Positions 33,771-44,990 of a DNA stretch of 64,000 bases are shown here, piece by piece. Positions within the stretch are counted from its first letter, which is position 1. Every line of letters starts with the position of its first letter. Both the position numbers and the translations under genes were made by a program. The stretch is from contig CM043944.1 in NCBI GenBank assembly GCA_014529385.2, positions 53,544,768-53,608,767 of the forward strand, given 5' to 3'. This stretch comes from Adiantum capillus-veneris (taxonomy: Eukaryota; Streptophyta; Polypodiopsida; Polypodiales; Pteridaceae). A model generated the notes under the pieces. It did no database searches. It saw only the letters and a list, made by a program, of their open reading frames with translations, and was not told where the DNA came from.

Positions 33771-34231
33771 ATTGCAGAGTCCACACCCTTAGGAAAAATG
33801 TGTAATCTAGGATTTTCAATCTTCTTTTGATCCATCTTATCATGAATTATGCATACATACTTTTGTGGTTGAGTTTCTAAATATGTGCACCATGCATAAT
33901 ATAGCCTCCTGCAAATCTTTTGTTGTGCCACGTGAACTTCTCTCTCTCTCTCTCTCTCAAGAGAAGAGATCTCTCATCAAGAGAAGGTTTAGCTTCTAGC
34001 CTTCCTTGATTGAACTGCAAACATTGCACTTAAAGAACTCACTTGTCTTTGTTAAAGTGGCATGTGGATATACTCTTTGTTCCACATCCTACCAAAAGAA
34101 GACTGAGATAACTTCTTCTCATAACCCATTTGGTCAAGTGTTGTATTGATTTTTCTTAAAAAATCAAAGTATTTGTACATTGATGATATCACTAATTGAG
34201 TGTCTCTTGAGCCATCTAATAGTGTTCTACT
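33771..34231. other. linker within the transposase-like gene
   Basis: No continuous frame. A short CT run lies at about 33941-33960. It could be intron or decayed coding sequence. Confidence 0.3.
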
Positions 34232-34432
34232 TTAGTGTGGCATCTTCTCAGAGTTGTTATCCACAAACTCATTTAGCAACGCTCTTGCTAAATAAGTATG
34301 TTGAAGTCCTCGTCTCAATGTGCATGTGTTACCATGCACATAATGGCGCACACCATTTTTGAATTTTTCCTTGTAGTGGTAAAATGATGTCTTTGGTATT
34401 CCATGTAGCTCATACCATGCTAATAGAGCCAT
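34232..34432 (-). pseudogene. DUF7869-type transposase: HGN module
   Basis: A 66-codon frame contains GIPKTSFYHYKEKFKNG and RHYVHGNTCTLRRG. From memory, a VHGN motif precedes the catalytic domain in DUF7869 proteins, and the Lys/Tyr-rich start looks like a helix-turn-helix. It is upstream of and in line with 33165-33770. Confidence 0.5.
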
Positions 34433-34550
34433 TTATCTTGAATTGGTATAACATCTTTTCATATTTTTGATAGCATATAGATAGGACATCATAAACATAA
34501 ATTAGTGTGTGCTTTCAAAGACTCTCCCCAAAATTCTTGTTGTGACCTTG

Positions 34551-35432
34551 TCACCATATCCCAATCTGCAAGTGACAGCATTTTTGTCGACAACAATCAA
34601 TACATGAAACCCTTTGAATTGACTCAGTTGCAAGATAAAAAGTAGAAGCTAGTGCTGCTCTTATTTTTTGAGATCTGTTGATAAAAGTGTAGCGTCGCTT
34701 CCTTAACGATGTAGCAATAGAATTCCCATCACCATATTTTCTAGCATTATCATCATTGGATACATCAGAGTATGCACATCTAGAATGCATTCCATTAATA
34801 GGAACAACATGTTGTAATGGGATCCCATCGAACATGGTTGTCTTCTTGATGGGCCACTTTACCAAAGTGATACTAGCCACATCAGGCATGGTCTCACTAA
34901 TTTCATTCTCCCTTTCAATACCCACACCCACAAAATCATCACCAAGTACATGGAAGTTAACATAATTGGTGATAAATACATATAAGATGGTCCCTTCATG
35001 TACAATTTGCATCATTGTGTCATCCTTTAAAAGTACCCTTTGATTTCTCCAAGATTCTCGTATCAATGTTTCAAACTCTAGGCTTGTTATAGGTATTGCA
35101 TCTATAAGTAGAGGATAAGGTTGATCCCCTTATTCATCACCACTGTAGCTTTCATTTGTGTCAATTAGGTTGTCATTTATCATGGAAGACTGCAAAAGAA
35201 GCTTGGGCCATTGAACGACACTCCATAATGAGCTTTGGAAAGATGTAGTGTCCATTGTAGGAAGAGGGAGCACCACATCCTTAAAACATTCCTCCACTAG
35301 TATAGATACATTTCCTTGCACTATCTTTGTACCACCACATGTGGAATCTGGATTTGTTCTACAAACACAACCAATACCAACAATTTCATTATCTAGAATC
35401 AAATGTACTTTCTCCCCAGATTGGAACTCCAT
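34551..35432 (-). pseudogene. transposase N-terminal part: two DUF8039-like repeats
   Basis: An ATG at 35432 starts MEFQSGEKVHLILDNEIVGI, followed by NPDSTCGGTKIVQGNVSILV, LPLPTM and SSLWSVVQWPKLL. A second frame (35066-34551) has VHEGTILYVFITNYVNFHVL, DDFVGVGI, MPDVASITLVKWPIKKT. Both follow one pattern (iHg.ilg...v.V.....LP......[IV]..W[PV]K), which I recall as DUF8039 of plant transposon proteins. The tail of the second piece has Cys/His pairs (CIDCCRQKCCHL) that may be a zinc site. The gene is broken between the pieces. Confidence 0.5.
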
Positions 35433-35589
35433 CCTACAAGTAAAAAAAATACGTTATCAAGTTCATACTCATAGGTACTTCTCTTTGAGAAAAAAATTAT
35501 AATCTCCATTATAAAAGACATGAGGGTTATGAATGTTATTAGTCCGACAAATTTTAATTTGAGGAGCCCCAATCAAAGTGGATAAATGG

Positions 35590-35835
35590 TGACCCACTTA
35601 CTATATTACAACATAGCTTGGACAAGTGGTGGACCTAGTTCTAATGTCATCAGTAAATGACTAGAGAACTTGCATCTCAATGTCCGAGTAATCCTTAATT
35701 ATTTCAATGGAAGCAACATTTGAGAAGTGGTGCATATTGGCTCAAGAACCCCCTCCCTATTTAAGTGGCATACTTGGACAAGTGGTGGACCTAGTTTTAA
35801 AGCTCAATGTCCAAGGTGAACTAGTGCATGACCCT
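35590..35835 (+). repeat. satellite segment left of the hAT-like element
   Basis: Contains two copies of the core CTTGGACAAGTGGTGGACCT and matches the segment at 43910-44070 almost base for base over AACTTGCATCTCAATGTCC and GGCTCAAGAACCCC. It is part of the satellite field that continues after 42334. Confidence 0.8.
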
Positions 35836-35843
35836 GCTTCCTA

Positions 35844-36430
35844 ACTGCGTGCATTTATATGTCCGTATAACAAAAATTATACGTATAAAAGGTCAATATA
35901 CGTTGTATTTCTGAATAATTACCAAATAACCGTATAAAACAGTTTTCGATCGAGATATTTTTCGATCGAAAAATATATCGATCGAAAAACTGTATATATA
36001 TACAATCGTCACCGTATTCGATCGAAAAGCATTCTGGACTTTTTTGGAGTTTGGAGAGCTTGGAGCTTTTGAGAGATTAGCAGATAGCAACAGCCTCTTC
36101 GGTTTACAGCAGTTTTCAGGCATATTTTTTTAATTTTCAATAAATACTAACTTTTTTTTGTGTTGTGCCAGACTTGTGTGGTGCAGTAGTTTTGACTCTC
36201 ATCACCACAAAGTTGGCTTGTAGGTCGTAGGCCACTTTGTGGTGTGTAACCATATGGCTCACTCCAGAGGTGTGTAGAATATAGTTTCCTTTCCCGTGGT
36301 GTGTAGTTATATAACTCACTCCAGGGAAGGTTTAGGGTAAATTTAGATTCTCACTCGTATGGTGTAGTAGTATATCTCTCACCATAGAGATGAGTTAGGA
36401 TTAGAGGTCGACTCGTGGACTTCAGAGTGG
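35844..36430. repeat. left subterminal region of the hAT-like element
   Basis: Contains several TTCGATCGAA-like palindromes at 35945-36030. After that come tandem units of about 60-80 bp holding TGGTGTGTA, a TAT-rich spacer and CTCACTCCAGAG or CTCTCACCATAGAG (36180-36400). Repeated subterminal motifs are the usual binding sites for hAT transposases. Confidence 0.6.
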
Positions 36431-36723
36431 CCTATAAAATTTACAATCTTAAAGTAAATCATTATTGATTATTCTACATAGAAGCACAAAGATTAACGTT
36501 CGTCGTTTTAAGAGTGTAGAGATGCATACTTTATGCCCTCTTCATCTTAATGCGACTTTCATTATTTCTGTGCTTCTATTTCTGTAGTAACATCATTGTT
36601 CATCAGAAGATGACTTGGTGTTACTCTGAACGTAGATATATACAACAATTGATTTACATTTGAGATTGTTGAGCTGTTTGCTGATGGTTGTGTTGTGCGT
36701 TCCACACACTCCATTAGAAATAG
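36430..36723 (+). repeat. ~300-bp unit, first of two tandem copies
   Basis: It shares with 38940-39240 the blocks ATAAAATTTACAAT, AGAGATGCATA, GCCCTCTTCATCTTAATG, GACTTGGTGTT and GTTGTGTTGTG.GTTCCACAC. Before the nested LTR element landed at 36724, the two units were adjacent. Confidence 0.7.
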
Positions 36724-38934
36724 TGAAGGGGATCGGAGAGCAGCACAGACGGAGAGTGAGAGAGATAAGGAGACACACGACACAAAAATATGGGTGGGGA
36801 GACTCAAATAGTGAGCAGCCCCCTATACACTTATGCTATGTATAAGGTATACAAGTCAGTGGCCGAGCAAGGCATAGGCGCCTATATCCCAACAACGTCC
36901 CACTTAAAGGAGACTGTGCCTTTAAGCAAGGGAACCTAGTCTAAAGACTACAAAAGGCGAAAGAAAATCGCTCTCAACTGATGCCCACTGGCTCGCTGTG
37001 ATCGTGTGCATCCAGCTCTCCTGCTCTCGTATAAGTCCATACACCACCAGACGTACCGCACACGTACTGGAAGGAGTTACGCAATACCTGCATATCTCCC
37101 TCGTGCACTATTCCATCATCAGTCAACAAACAACTGACAAACCCAACTGCAAATGCTCCCACTATAGCTACAATATCCTGTCTCAAGATCAGCATCTCAT
37201 ACATGAGACCACCGAATGCCGATGCAATGCTAGCGGGACCTGCTAGCTCTACGGAGCATGAATCAACATATATATCCCTGGAAATAGGTATCTCTGACTG
37301 ACAAGGCGTGTCAGCCACATGAATCTCCTGACTGTGCGCAAAAGACACATCAACCTGTCGTGCAACCTCAGAGAAAACTAGCTGCTCTAGGTGTCTGCTG
37401 GAAGACATATCCTGCACAACTATATCTCCATGCTCACTGTCGAGAAAAACCATGCAAAACCTTGCACAAAATCACAAGTCAATATGACTCGAGTCCGGCT
37501 ACCTAGCTCGTATCCACACAAGCATATATCACAATATTCACTCATGTGAGTGTGCCAAGATAGCTGTACGCCTGTCAAACCGTGAGCTAATCACCAAGCC
37601 CACACTGTGCGGTATCGATGTATACACACGCACAAATCTCCCACCTGCAGAGAACACCACACGCAAATGCTGAGTGCAACCCGCAATCTCTACCTAGATC
37701 GCATAAATGATGCACATAAAACTCTTGGGAAAATTTTACCAAAGTTTCGACGCACAATGGCTATCAACACAAAATAACCATTGTCCTGCAAGCTCAATAC
37801 AATGAGCAATCAATGCGCATCAAACTACACTCAACATACATGCATAAGCTCTGCAAACCTGTGTCCAGCAAATGCTCACAAAGAGTACCATAGGTGACCA
37901 TACATGTCATCCACAACCAACCTCTACACTTGCTCACAAGATCTACTGCTCACCACATAAGCATACATAGAGCATTACCCGCTCAAAGACCATGTATGCA
38001 AGCCACAACACTGCAGAAGAACCACTCAACTACAACTGGAAACACTTGTGGGAGTACTAGACTCAACCTGTATTTGGGAGTCAAACCCGATCTTGTAACA
38101 CCTCATATGTGCCTGCTACCTGCAGTGTGCATGGGTAAGCTGTCTGCAGCAAAGAAAACAACAGAGCCCAAAACTGTCCTGAAAAACAGTCTCTGTGTTT
38201 TTAATTTCAGACCCACCTGCACTCCGAATCAGAAAATGATTCCTTCTACAAAGTCGTAGACCTTAAAGCCAGCTCCGTTTTGAACCAAATTTTTTTGGAA
38301 TCAGAGCTTTGTAGCTCAAGTTATGACCAAAACAGTAGACTGCTGTCAAATTGCCAAAAATTGAACGACTTTCTTCTGTGCTTCTTTGAGCTCATAGAAA
38401 GGCTCAAACTCACTTTCCACCTCGATGCGTGAGCTGAATGCATCAATCTCACAATGCTTCCATGTCTACGGAATCTCTAAGCTCCAATATGGTGCCGGTG
38501 TAGCCGTTGCAAAGCTTGTCAAGAAGAGGGAAAATGATGTACACTGTGGGCTGATCTGTAGAGGAACTGTGGACTGATCTGTGAGCACTAGGAAGCTCCT
38601 GAGAGCTCTCCTGCAAGCCTCTGTATGGCTGTCCACAAGCCTCCTCTATTTCTTTGCTCAGATCTATGAACTCTCCGCCATAGCCGACGAGTTCATCGCA
38701 AAGCCATCCATCTATACTCTCACACCTGTCGCTCTGATACCAATTGAAGGGGATCTGAGAGCAGCACAGACAGAGAGTGAGAGAGAGAAGGAGACACACG
38801 ACACACAGATATGGGTGGGGAGACTCAAAGAGTGAGCAACCCCCTATACACTTATGCTATGTATAAGGTATACAAGTCAGTGGGCGCCTAGACTCTGGGC
38901 GGCCGGGCAAGGCACAGGCGCCTATACCCCAACA
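36724..38934 (-). mobile_element. small nonautonomous copia-type LTR element, 2,211 bp
   Basis: Left LTR 36724-36894 (171 bp) and right LTR 38745-38934 (190 bp) are direct repeats starting TGAAGGGGATC and ending CCAACA on the plus strand. Flanks AATAG at 36719-36723 and 38935-38939 are a perfect 5-bp duplication. Next to the right LTR the minus strand reads TGGTATCAGAGC, a tRNA-Met PBS, so the element is on the minus strand. A PPT-like AAGTGGGACGT abuts the other LTR. The interior encodes no pol. The right LTR has about 19 extra bases. Confidence 0.85.
36974..37453 (-). CDS. unrecognised 159-codon ORF inside the small LTR element
   Basis: An intact minus-strand frame near the 3' end of the element, with a hydrophobic segment (DIVAIVGAFAVGFVSCLL) in the second half that could be a membrane span. 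No family recognised. It could be captured host sequence or chance. The rest of the interior (37460-38744) has only short frames. Confidence 0.3.
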   Translation of the reverse strand: MVFLDSEHGDIVVQDMSSSRHLEQLVFSEVARQVDVSFAHSQEIHVADTPCQSEIPISRDIYVDSCSVELAGPASIASAFGGLMYEMLILRQDIVAIVGAFAVGFVSCLLTDDGIVHEGDMQVLRNSFQYVCGTSGGVWTYTRAGELDAHDHSEPVGIS

Positions 38935-38939
38935 AATAG

Positions 38940-39240
38940 ATTATAAAATTTACAATTTTAGATTAAGTTTTTCTGTCATATGTGTTACATAGAAACACAA
39001 GCATTACCACTCGTTATATTAAGAGTGAAGAGATGCATATTTTCATGCCCTCTTCATCTTAATGTGACATACCGGTTACTCGTGCGTTTCATATTCCAAA
39101 AGAACATCATTTTTCATCATTAAATGACTTGGTGTTGTTTTGGACGTAAACACATATGATAGGTAACTTACATCTGCAATTGTTAATTTATCCGCTAATA
39201 GTTGTGTTGTGAGTTCCACACACTTTATCAGGGATTAGAT
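38940..39240 (+). repeat. ~300-bp unit, second tandem copy
   Basis: Diverged copy of 36430-36723. Its end runs into TTAGATTGATAAAAACTATC, a short hairpin. Confidence 0.65.
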
Positions 39241-39649
39241 TGATAAAAACTATCAATCTATTTTACAACAGCATCCAGGACTTGTGCTGAGAATATCTCA
39301 CACTAGCTGAGCTATTCACATGTACGATTTTCCAACCCTTTAGATGTAATTTCTTCTCACACTTCTGCACGTAGCAGGGTCCAGTTCTTGTGCTGAGAGC
39401 ATCTCACACTCCTAGCCTCTATCTCTCTCTCTCTAATTTAATTTTCATGGTCGATTTGCACAATGTGGTTTGTAGTCATAAGATTCTCTTTAATTTGCAA
39501 AAATTTAATATTGTTTAATAAATTTGTATCATCATTTAATATATATAGGGTTAACACTCATTATATAATAACTATGTTACTATGGTGTACAATCTTTTCG
39601 TAAGATTCTTAATTTATAATTTTGTCATACAGATATCGCAGACACGAAG

Positions 39650-40072
39650 CTAGCGAAACATCAACGAAAGTTCGTCTCCGAAGTGTTTGTGAGACACTTT
39701 CATTACATGTAAGAGGTAGAGATTAGGCTTTGTTTAAACCCTATCGCTCTGGAGCATTTTTATCAGCTTACAGAGACTCTGACCAAGTCTGTGTTTGAGC
39801 AACTCCAAGCAGAGTTTGCACCAGCTATTTTTGACATAGCCCTCCTGACATCTGGTGCTTTAGTAAACATGGTCAAACAAACCATTGGACAGATCATGAA
39901 AACCTTTCAAGAACTGAAAAATCCTGCAATTACTTCCTTGCCAAACATAGCTGAGCACATACATCTTGTGCAATAGCTTTACACGGAGTTCAAGAGCAAG
40001 GAAAAGTTAGAAAGAGCAGCAAAGCGTGCAAGAGTGGAAGCCAGCTCTTCTGAAGCTTCTCTTGAACCATAA
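39650..40072 (+). pseudogene. degenerate second ORF of the hAT-like element
   Basis: The plus strand encodes SVFEQLQAEFAPAIFDIALL, KQTIGQIMKTFQELKNP and, after one stop, KLERAAKRARVEASSSEASL before a terminal stop. The basic-acidic tail resembles a nuclear localisation signal. It is convergent with the transposase fragment at 40398. It is unrecognised, and could be a decayed accessory ORF of the transposon. Confidence 0.4.
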
Positions 40073-40397
40073 ATCATTCTTAGAACAGAGTCTGCAGCGT
40101 CATTCGTTGCTACATTAGACCTCTCTCATCTTTTGATCTCTCCTTATGTTTAAATGGTGCCCATAGAGTGGGTTACAACATTGTAATGACATCTGGCTTA
40201 CGACCAGCTGATGATTAATGAAAACACAGTCTCATGATTTCATCATTGTTTTACTTTTGGTGGTAAATTTAATTGTATGTTTAATTGAACAAAAATTCTA
40301 TGCTTGTCATTCGATATACAGTCCAATGTCAAATTAATTGAATGGGTATTTAAAAGTAATGACATGTTCACCTGATATGCATATATGAAAGAAGAAC

Positions 40398-41072
40398 TCA
40401 ACCACGTTGAAACTCTAGAACTGTGCGTTTGAGAATGGCTTCAGTACTGTCTTTGACTTTATCAAGATATTCACTTCGCATCTTGTTATAGTCAGGAAGC
40501 ACAAATCCTTTTTTGGCTGTACTCATCAAAGCATCTTGAAATATTGGATTGCGCATAGCATTGAACGATATGCCACACGCAACAAATGCTTGTGTCCATT
40601 TTAAATGCAAATCAAGCAACCATTTTTTACCTAATGCTTCAGGCATTGTCTGTCCATTGGATGACACTCTGCCGGATTTGCTTGTGCTAGGAACTCCTCC
40701 TGATGTAGAAGCATGTCCATGAAGAGGGTTCAATTGAGAACTTTGATCGTTTACTTGAGTGGTACACACCTCTTCTGTTGCCTCATTGCATACAGAGGGT
40801 TCAATATTCGCATGAATATCTTTAGAAACATCACCTTTATGTTTAGCTGCAAGAATCAACTTTACTTTGCAAGAATACATGGCAAATTTTTCATGAATAT
40901 CTTTTGGTGGTGCCCCGCACTTTTCAACATTGCCAGGGACTTTCAATAAATGCTCTTTAATTCTGGTTACATTACCACTGAACTCGTGGCCACAAGATTT
41001 ACATTTAAGTCGAGATGTATTTCTCCCAGCTTTCAACTCATGCACATAACTCCACTCTTGTCCTTTCACCAT
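40398..41072 (-). pseudogene. hAT transposase N-terminal fragment (BED zinc finger)
   Basis: The frame starts best at the ATG at 41072 (MVKGQEWSYVHEL). Residues about 20-52 hold CKSCGHEFSGNVTRIKEHLL followed by a Cys, a BED-type zinc finger (C-x2-C ... H ... C) that binds transposon ends. Near the end come VACGISFNAMRNPIFQDAL and LPDYNKMRSEYL, matching the start of the catalytic region of plant hAT transposases (ACGI.FN..R.P.F). The frame stops after about 225 residues. The rest of the catalytic core and the hAT dimerisation domain are absent. Confidence 0.8.
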
Positions 41073-41139
41073 GATGCACAAAAGTAATTTGCTAGTAAAA
41101 ACAAAGTCAATGATCATTTTCATAATCAAGATCAATTAA

Positions 41140-42325
41140 AACATTAAATTAATTTAACTAACAATGATTGAATGAAATTAAAATAATTAAAAACAATGAT
41201 TGAACAAAAATACAATAATAAAAAACAATACCATTGGATTACATATAAATTTCATCGATTTATCTAAAGTGCAAGCTTGTAGCTGTAACACATTATAATA
41301 ATCAATAATTACAATTAAATCAAGTATTAAAATGATTATCATTATAAATTGTTATACATACAAGAACTATAAGTGACATTATTAAATGTCAAAACGATAA
41401 TAATCATTTACAATACTTGATAATTATCGTATCTATGTAAAGTGCGAACAAAAAGTTCTTACACTTTACCATAGATTTTTAAGTGATTATCTATCTACAA
41501 TGCGAGCATGTGTATGCTCTCACACAGTACGGTAGATTTTGCAGTCCAAATAAAGATAAGAGAATATCAATATTTTTGGACATGTTTTTCCTAAATTTTT
41601 ACTCTAGTGAGAGCATAGCAGTGTGAATAGCTCTACACAAAACGTAAAAATATAATTTTGTTTCATTATATTCATTTTGAAGTGAGAGAAAATCTCTACA
41701 CATCAAAATCGAACTTTAAATTACATAAAATTATTTTTTATGTAATTATATTTTTAAACTAATTATCTCATGTGAGAGTACACTCTACAAACAACGATAA
41801 TATCTTACTTTTTTTTATTAGTCACTTTCAAGTGTCAATTAATTGAACACATTGACAAGTGATTCTTATAATTACAGTTTGTATCAGGTGAGAGATTAAA
41901 CTCTTCACAAAATACAAACTTTCAACTATTTACTAATTTTTTCAAAACAAATTCATAATTTTTGAATCACAAAACTTAAATTCTATTGAATTTTAATTTT
42001 TATTTAATTCAAATTGTTTTATTTTTTTACAAATTACTTTTTTGATCGTTTGGTGAGAGTATTCACATGGAAAACACTGACTGTAAAAGATGGTGTGAGG
42101 CATGTCGCGTAATGCTATATATACTAACATATTCGATCGTTATAATGTTTTATCGAAAATAATTTCGTTCGAAAAGTTTTTTCGATCAAAAAACCAAGAA
42201 GTTATACGCTTGGCCGTTTATGCTGATGTGGCACTGTATAATACGGCTGTATAATTTAGATAAACAAATAATACGCCCATTATTCTCGTATTATACGTCT
42301 CCGGAATAACGAATAATGCAACTTA
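41140..42325. repeat. right subterminal region of the hAT-like element
   Basis: AT-rich, with at least six motifs of the form GTGAGAG plus 2-12 bases plus CTCT or TTCACA at about 41510, 41610, 41680, 41770, 41890 and 42055, each able to form a small hairpin. TTCGATCG-like palindromes lie near 42130-42190. These mirror the motifs of the left end. Confidence 0.6.
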
Positions 42326-42333
42326 GCTTCCTA

Positions 42334-44065
42334 GTGTCCAAGTAGTCATTTCCCCAAACCATCCATGGTAGTAAACAAAGTAGCTCCACCCCATTCAGCT
42401 ATTGACCTTGAAACAATAGAGATAGCTTCTTTCAATAGAGCTAGCTTGGACAAGTGGTAAACCTTAAAACCACCTTGGGCTAAAACCTCCATGAAACAAT
42501 GGTTAGTAGGTCGGACAAGTGGTGGACCTCTGCCCACCCCATCCCTGGTAGTGAACATAGTAGCTACACTCCATTCACACATTGACCTTCAAATAATAGA
42601 GATAGGACTATTCAATAGAACTAGCATGAACAGGCGGTGGACCTTCAAACCACCTTGGGCTAAAACCTCCATAATACAATGGTTAGTAGGTTGGAAAAGT
42701 GGTGGACCTCTACCCCAGACCATCCATGGTAGTAAACATAGCAGCTACACTCCATTCACACATTGAAATTCAAACAATAGAGGTAGGACTTTCCAATAGA
42801 GCTAGCTTGGACACGAATGGATAGTAGGTTAGACAAGTGGTGGACCTCATCCCCAAGCCATCCATGGTAGTAAACATGGCAGCTACACTCCATTCAACCT
42901 TTGACCTTCAAACAATAGAGATATGACTATTCAATAGAACTAGCTTGGACAGGTGGTGAACCTTCAAATCACCATGGGCTAAAACCTCCATAACAGATTA
43001 GTAGGTTGGTCAAGTGGTGGATCTCTACCCCAAACCATCCATGGTAGTAAACATAGTAGCTTAGCTCCATTCACACATTGACCTTGAAACAATAGAGATA
43101 GCTTCTTTCAATAGATAGGTGGGGTACCTTCAAACCACCTTGAGCTAAAACCTCCATAACACAATGTTTAGTAGGTTGCACAAGTGGTGGACCTCTTCTC
43201 CAAACCATCCATGGTAGTAAACATAGTAGCTCCACTCCATTCTTTCACTGACCTTGAAATAATAGAGATAACTTCTTTCAATATACCTAGCTTAGACATG
43301 TGGTGGACCTTCAATAAACCACCTTGGGTTAAATACTCCATAACACAATGGATAGTAGGTTGGAGAAGTGGTGGACCTCTACCTGAAACCTTCCATGCTA
43401 ATAGACATAGTAGCTAAACTCCATTTCCACATTGACGTTGAAATAATAGAGATAGCTTGTTTCAGTACAGCTAGATTGGACAGGTGGTGGACCTCCAAAC
43501 CATCTTGCGCTAAAGCATCCATGACATAGTGGATAATAGGTTGGACAAGTGGTAGACCTCTGCTTCAAACCATCCATGGTAGTAAACATAGTAGGTACGC
43601 TCCATTCACACATTGACCTTGAAACAATAGAGATAGCTTGTTTTAATAGAGCTAGCTTGGACAGAGGTTGGAACTTCAAACCACCTTGTGCTAAATCCTC
43701 CATGACAAAATGAATAGTAGGTTGGACAAGTGGTGGACCTGTGCCCCAAACCATCCATGGTAGAAAACATAGTAGCTACACTCGATTGGCACATTGACCT
43801 TGAAACAATAGAGATAAATTATTTCAATAGAGCTAGTTTGGAGAGGTGGCGGACCTTAAAACCACCTAGGGCTAAAGCATCCATAAGATTACGGGTAGTA
43901 GGTTGGACCCAATTCTAATATAAGCACTAAACTACTATAGAACTTGCATCTCAATGTCCAAGTAGGCCTTAATTCTTTCAATGCAAGCAAGGTTTGAGAA
44001 GTGGTGGATACTGGCTCAAGAACCCCTCCCTATTTTAGTGACATAGCTTGGACAAGGTAGTGGAC
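42334..44065 (+). repeat. satellite array, ~180-bp monomer, about 9 copies
   Basis: The phrase CCATCCATGGTAGTAAACAT or a variant recurs at about 42361, 42541, 42721, 42859, 43036, 43206, 43390, 43571 and 43751. Spacings are near 180 bp (one shortened to 138). Each unit also carries AGCTTGGACAAGTGGTGGAC twice, in variant contexts. The last 150 bp (43910-44065) match 35600-35760. Frames across it are artefacts. Confidence 0.9.
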
Positions 44066-44070
44066 CTAGT

Positions 44071-44971
44071 TGTTGGGCGGACGAAGCGACAAGCGGTCGT
44101 TTCCAGAGAAGGATCATATTTTTATGAGAAACCTTTGTAAAATTCTTTTGTAAGGAAGCATCTCTAAGCCGAGAACTTGTCAAAGGATTTATGATTCTTC
44201 TTCTGGGAGCAATTGTATATTAGAGAGCCAGTTGAAGTTTAGGAGCTTTTGGCCGGACAAGCCATTTGTAAAGACCTAAACTATAAAGGTCATTTTTTGT
44301 AAGTTTGAACATCGTCTTTTTGATGGAAAACTGAGAAGACAGCGTACGTTTGAGAGGTCCTTGTTGCTCCAACTTGTAATCTTCACCATTGTGGCTACGG
44401 TAATCCAAATTCAGATTGGTCTATTGCATTGTGTTCCTCTTACCTTGCTCTCCCATTCAAGTGTAATCATTCAAAATTCGGTATAGGTTTTCAACTACGA
44501 GTTTGAGACCTTAAATCGTTGTTTTGAGTGTCTATATGCGTGTTTTATGTTGTTTTGACCCTAGGAGGGGCACTAGGGACCCTAAAATAACCCATTAGGA
44601 TCACTTATTCGCTGTTTTTGCTGACTTTGGGACGAACGATCGCGATCTTTGTACCTTTCCAGAATGCTGTGACAGTGATAGGATACAATCCTCATAGTCC
44701 CCTGTAGCTTCCCTTCAGGTTTCGTGCGATTCCGAATAAGTTTGCATGGTAAACGGGTGTGAGGACTGTAGAGTTGTGTAGTCAGATTACTTGGCGGTAA
44801 TGCGTTTGATTTGCTTGTAGAGTGAGTAGATGCATCTCATCGAGTTCACTTCATTAGGAGTGACACCCTAGTGAGTTTCCATGCCTCATCCTGGTCTCTT
44901 CCCTTGTATTGATAAATATGTTGATGCTTGAGAGCTATGCTATGGACGTCCATCGCGGAGACCCGCAAACA
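44071..44971 (+). repeat. element B 5' LTR
   Basis: Begins TGTTGGGCGG, ends CGCAAACA, 901 bp. Directly repeated at 60143-61054. It contains AACGATCGCGATCTTTGTAC near 44635, related to the palindromic motif of the leader. TTGTATATTAG near 44212 is a possible TATA box. Confidence 0.95.
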
Positions 44972-44972
44972 T

Positions 44973-44990
44973 TGGCGCCGCTGCCGGGGA
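44973..44990 (+). other. element B primer-binding site, tRNA-Asp type
   Basis: TGGCGCCGCTGCCGGGGA lies one base after the 5' LTR. This differs by one base from the site recalled for Athila-group elements, complementary to the 3' end of plant tRNA-Asp. Confidence 0.85.

Larger units (their letters stand above)
35844..42325. mobile_element. hAT-like DNA transposon, 6,482 bp, 8-bp TSD
   Basis: The flanks GCTTCCTA at 35836-35843 and 42326-42333 are a perfect 8-bp duplication, as hAT elements make. Removing the element gives the satellite text found uninterrupted near 61070-61115, which confirms the boundaries. Ends share short, offset inverted similarity (TGCATT, CGTATAA). Inside are a BED-type transposase fragment, a second degenerate ORF, tandem repeats and a nested small LTR element. 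It cannot encode a full transposase as seen. Confidence 0.8.

Noticed and set aside
42346-43918. Repeated short proteins with LxHGxFSARWF-like text
   Set aside because: Shadow frames of the 180-bp satellite; they change frame between monomers.
42334-44065. CRISPR-like array
   Set aside because: Monomers are ~180 bp and the spacers are themselves repeated; this is a eukaryotic satellite.
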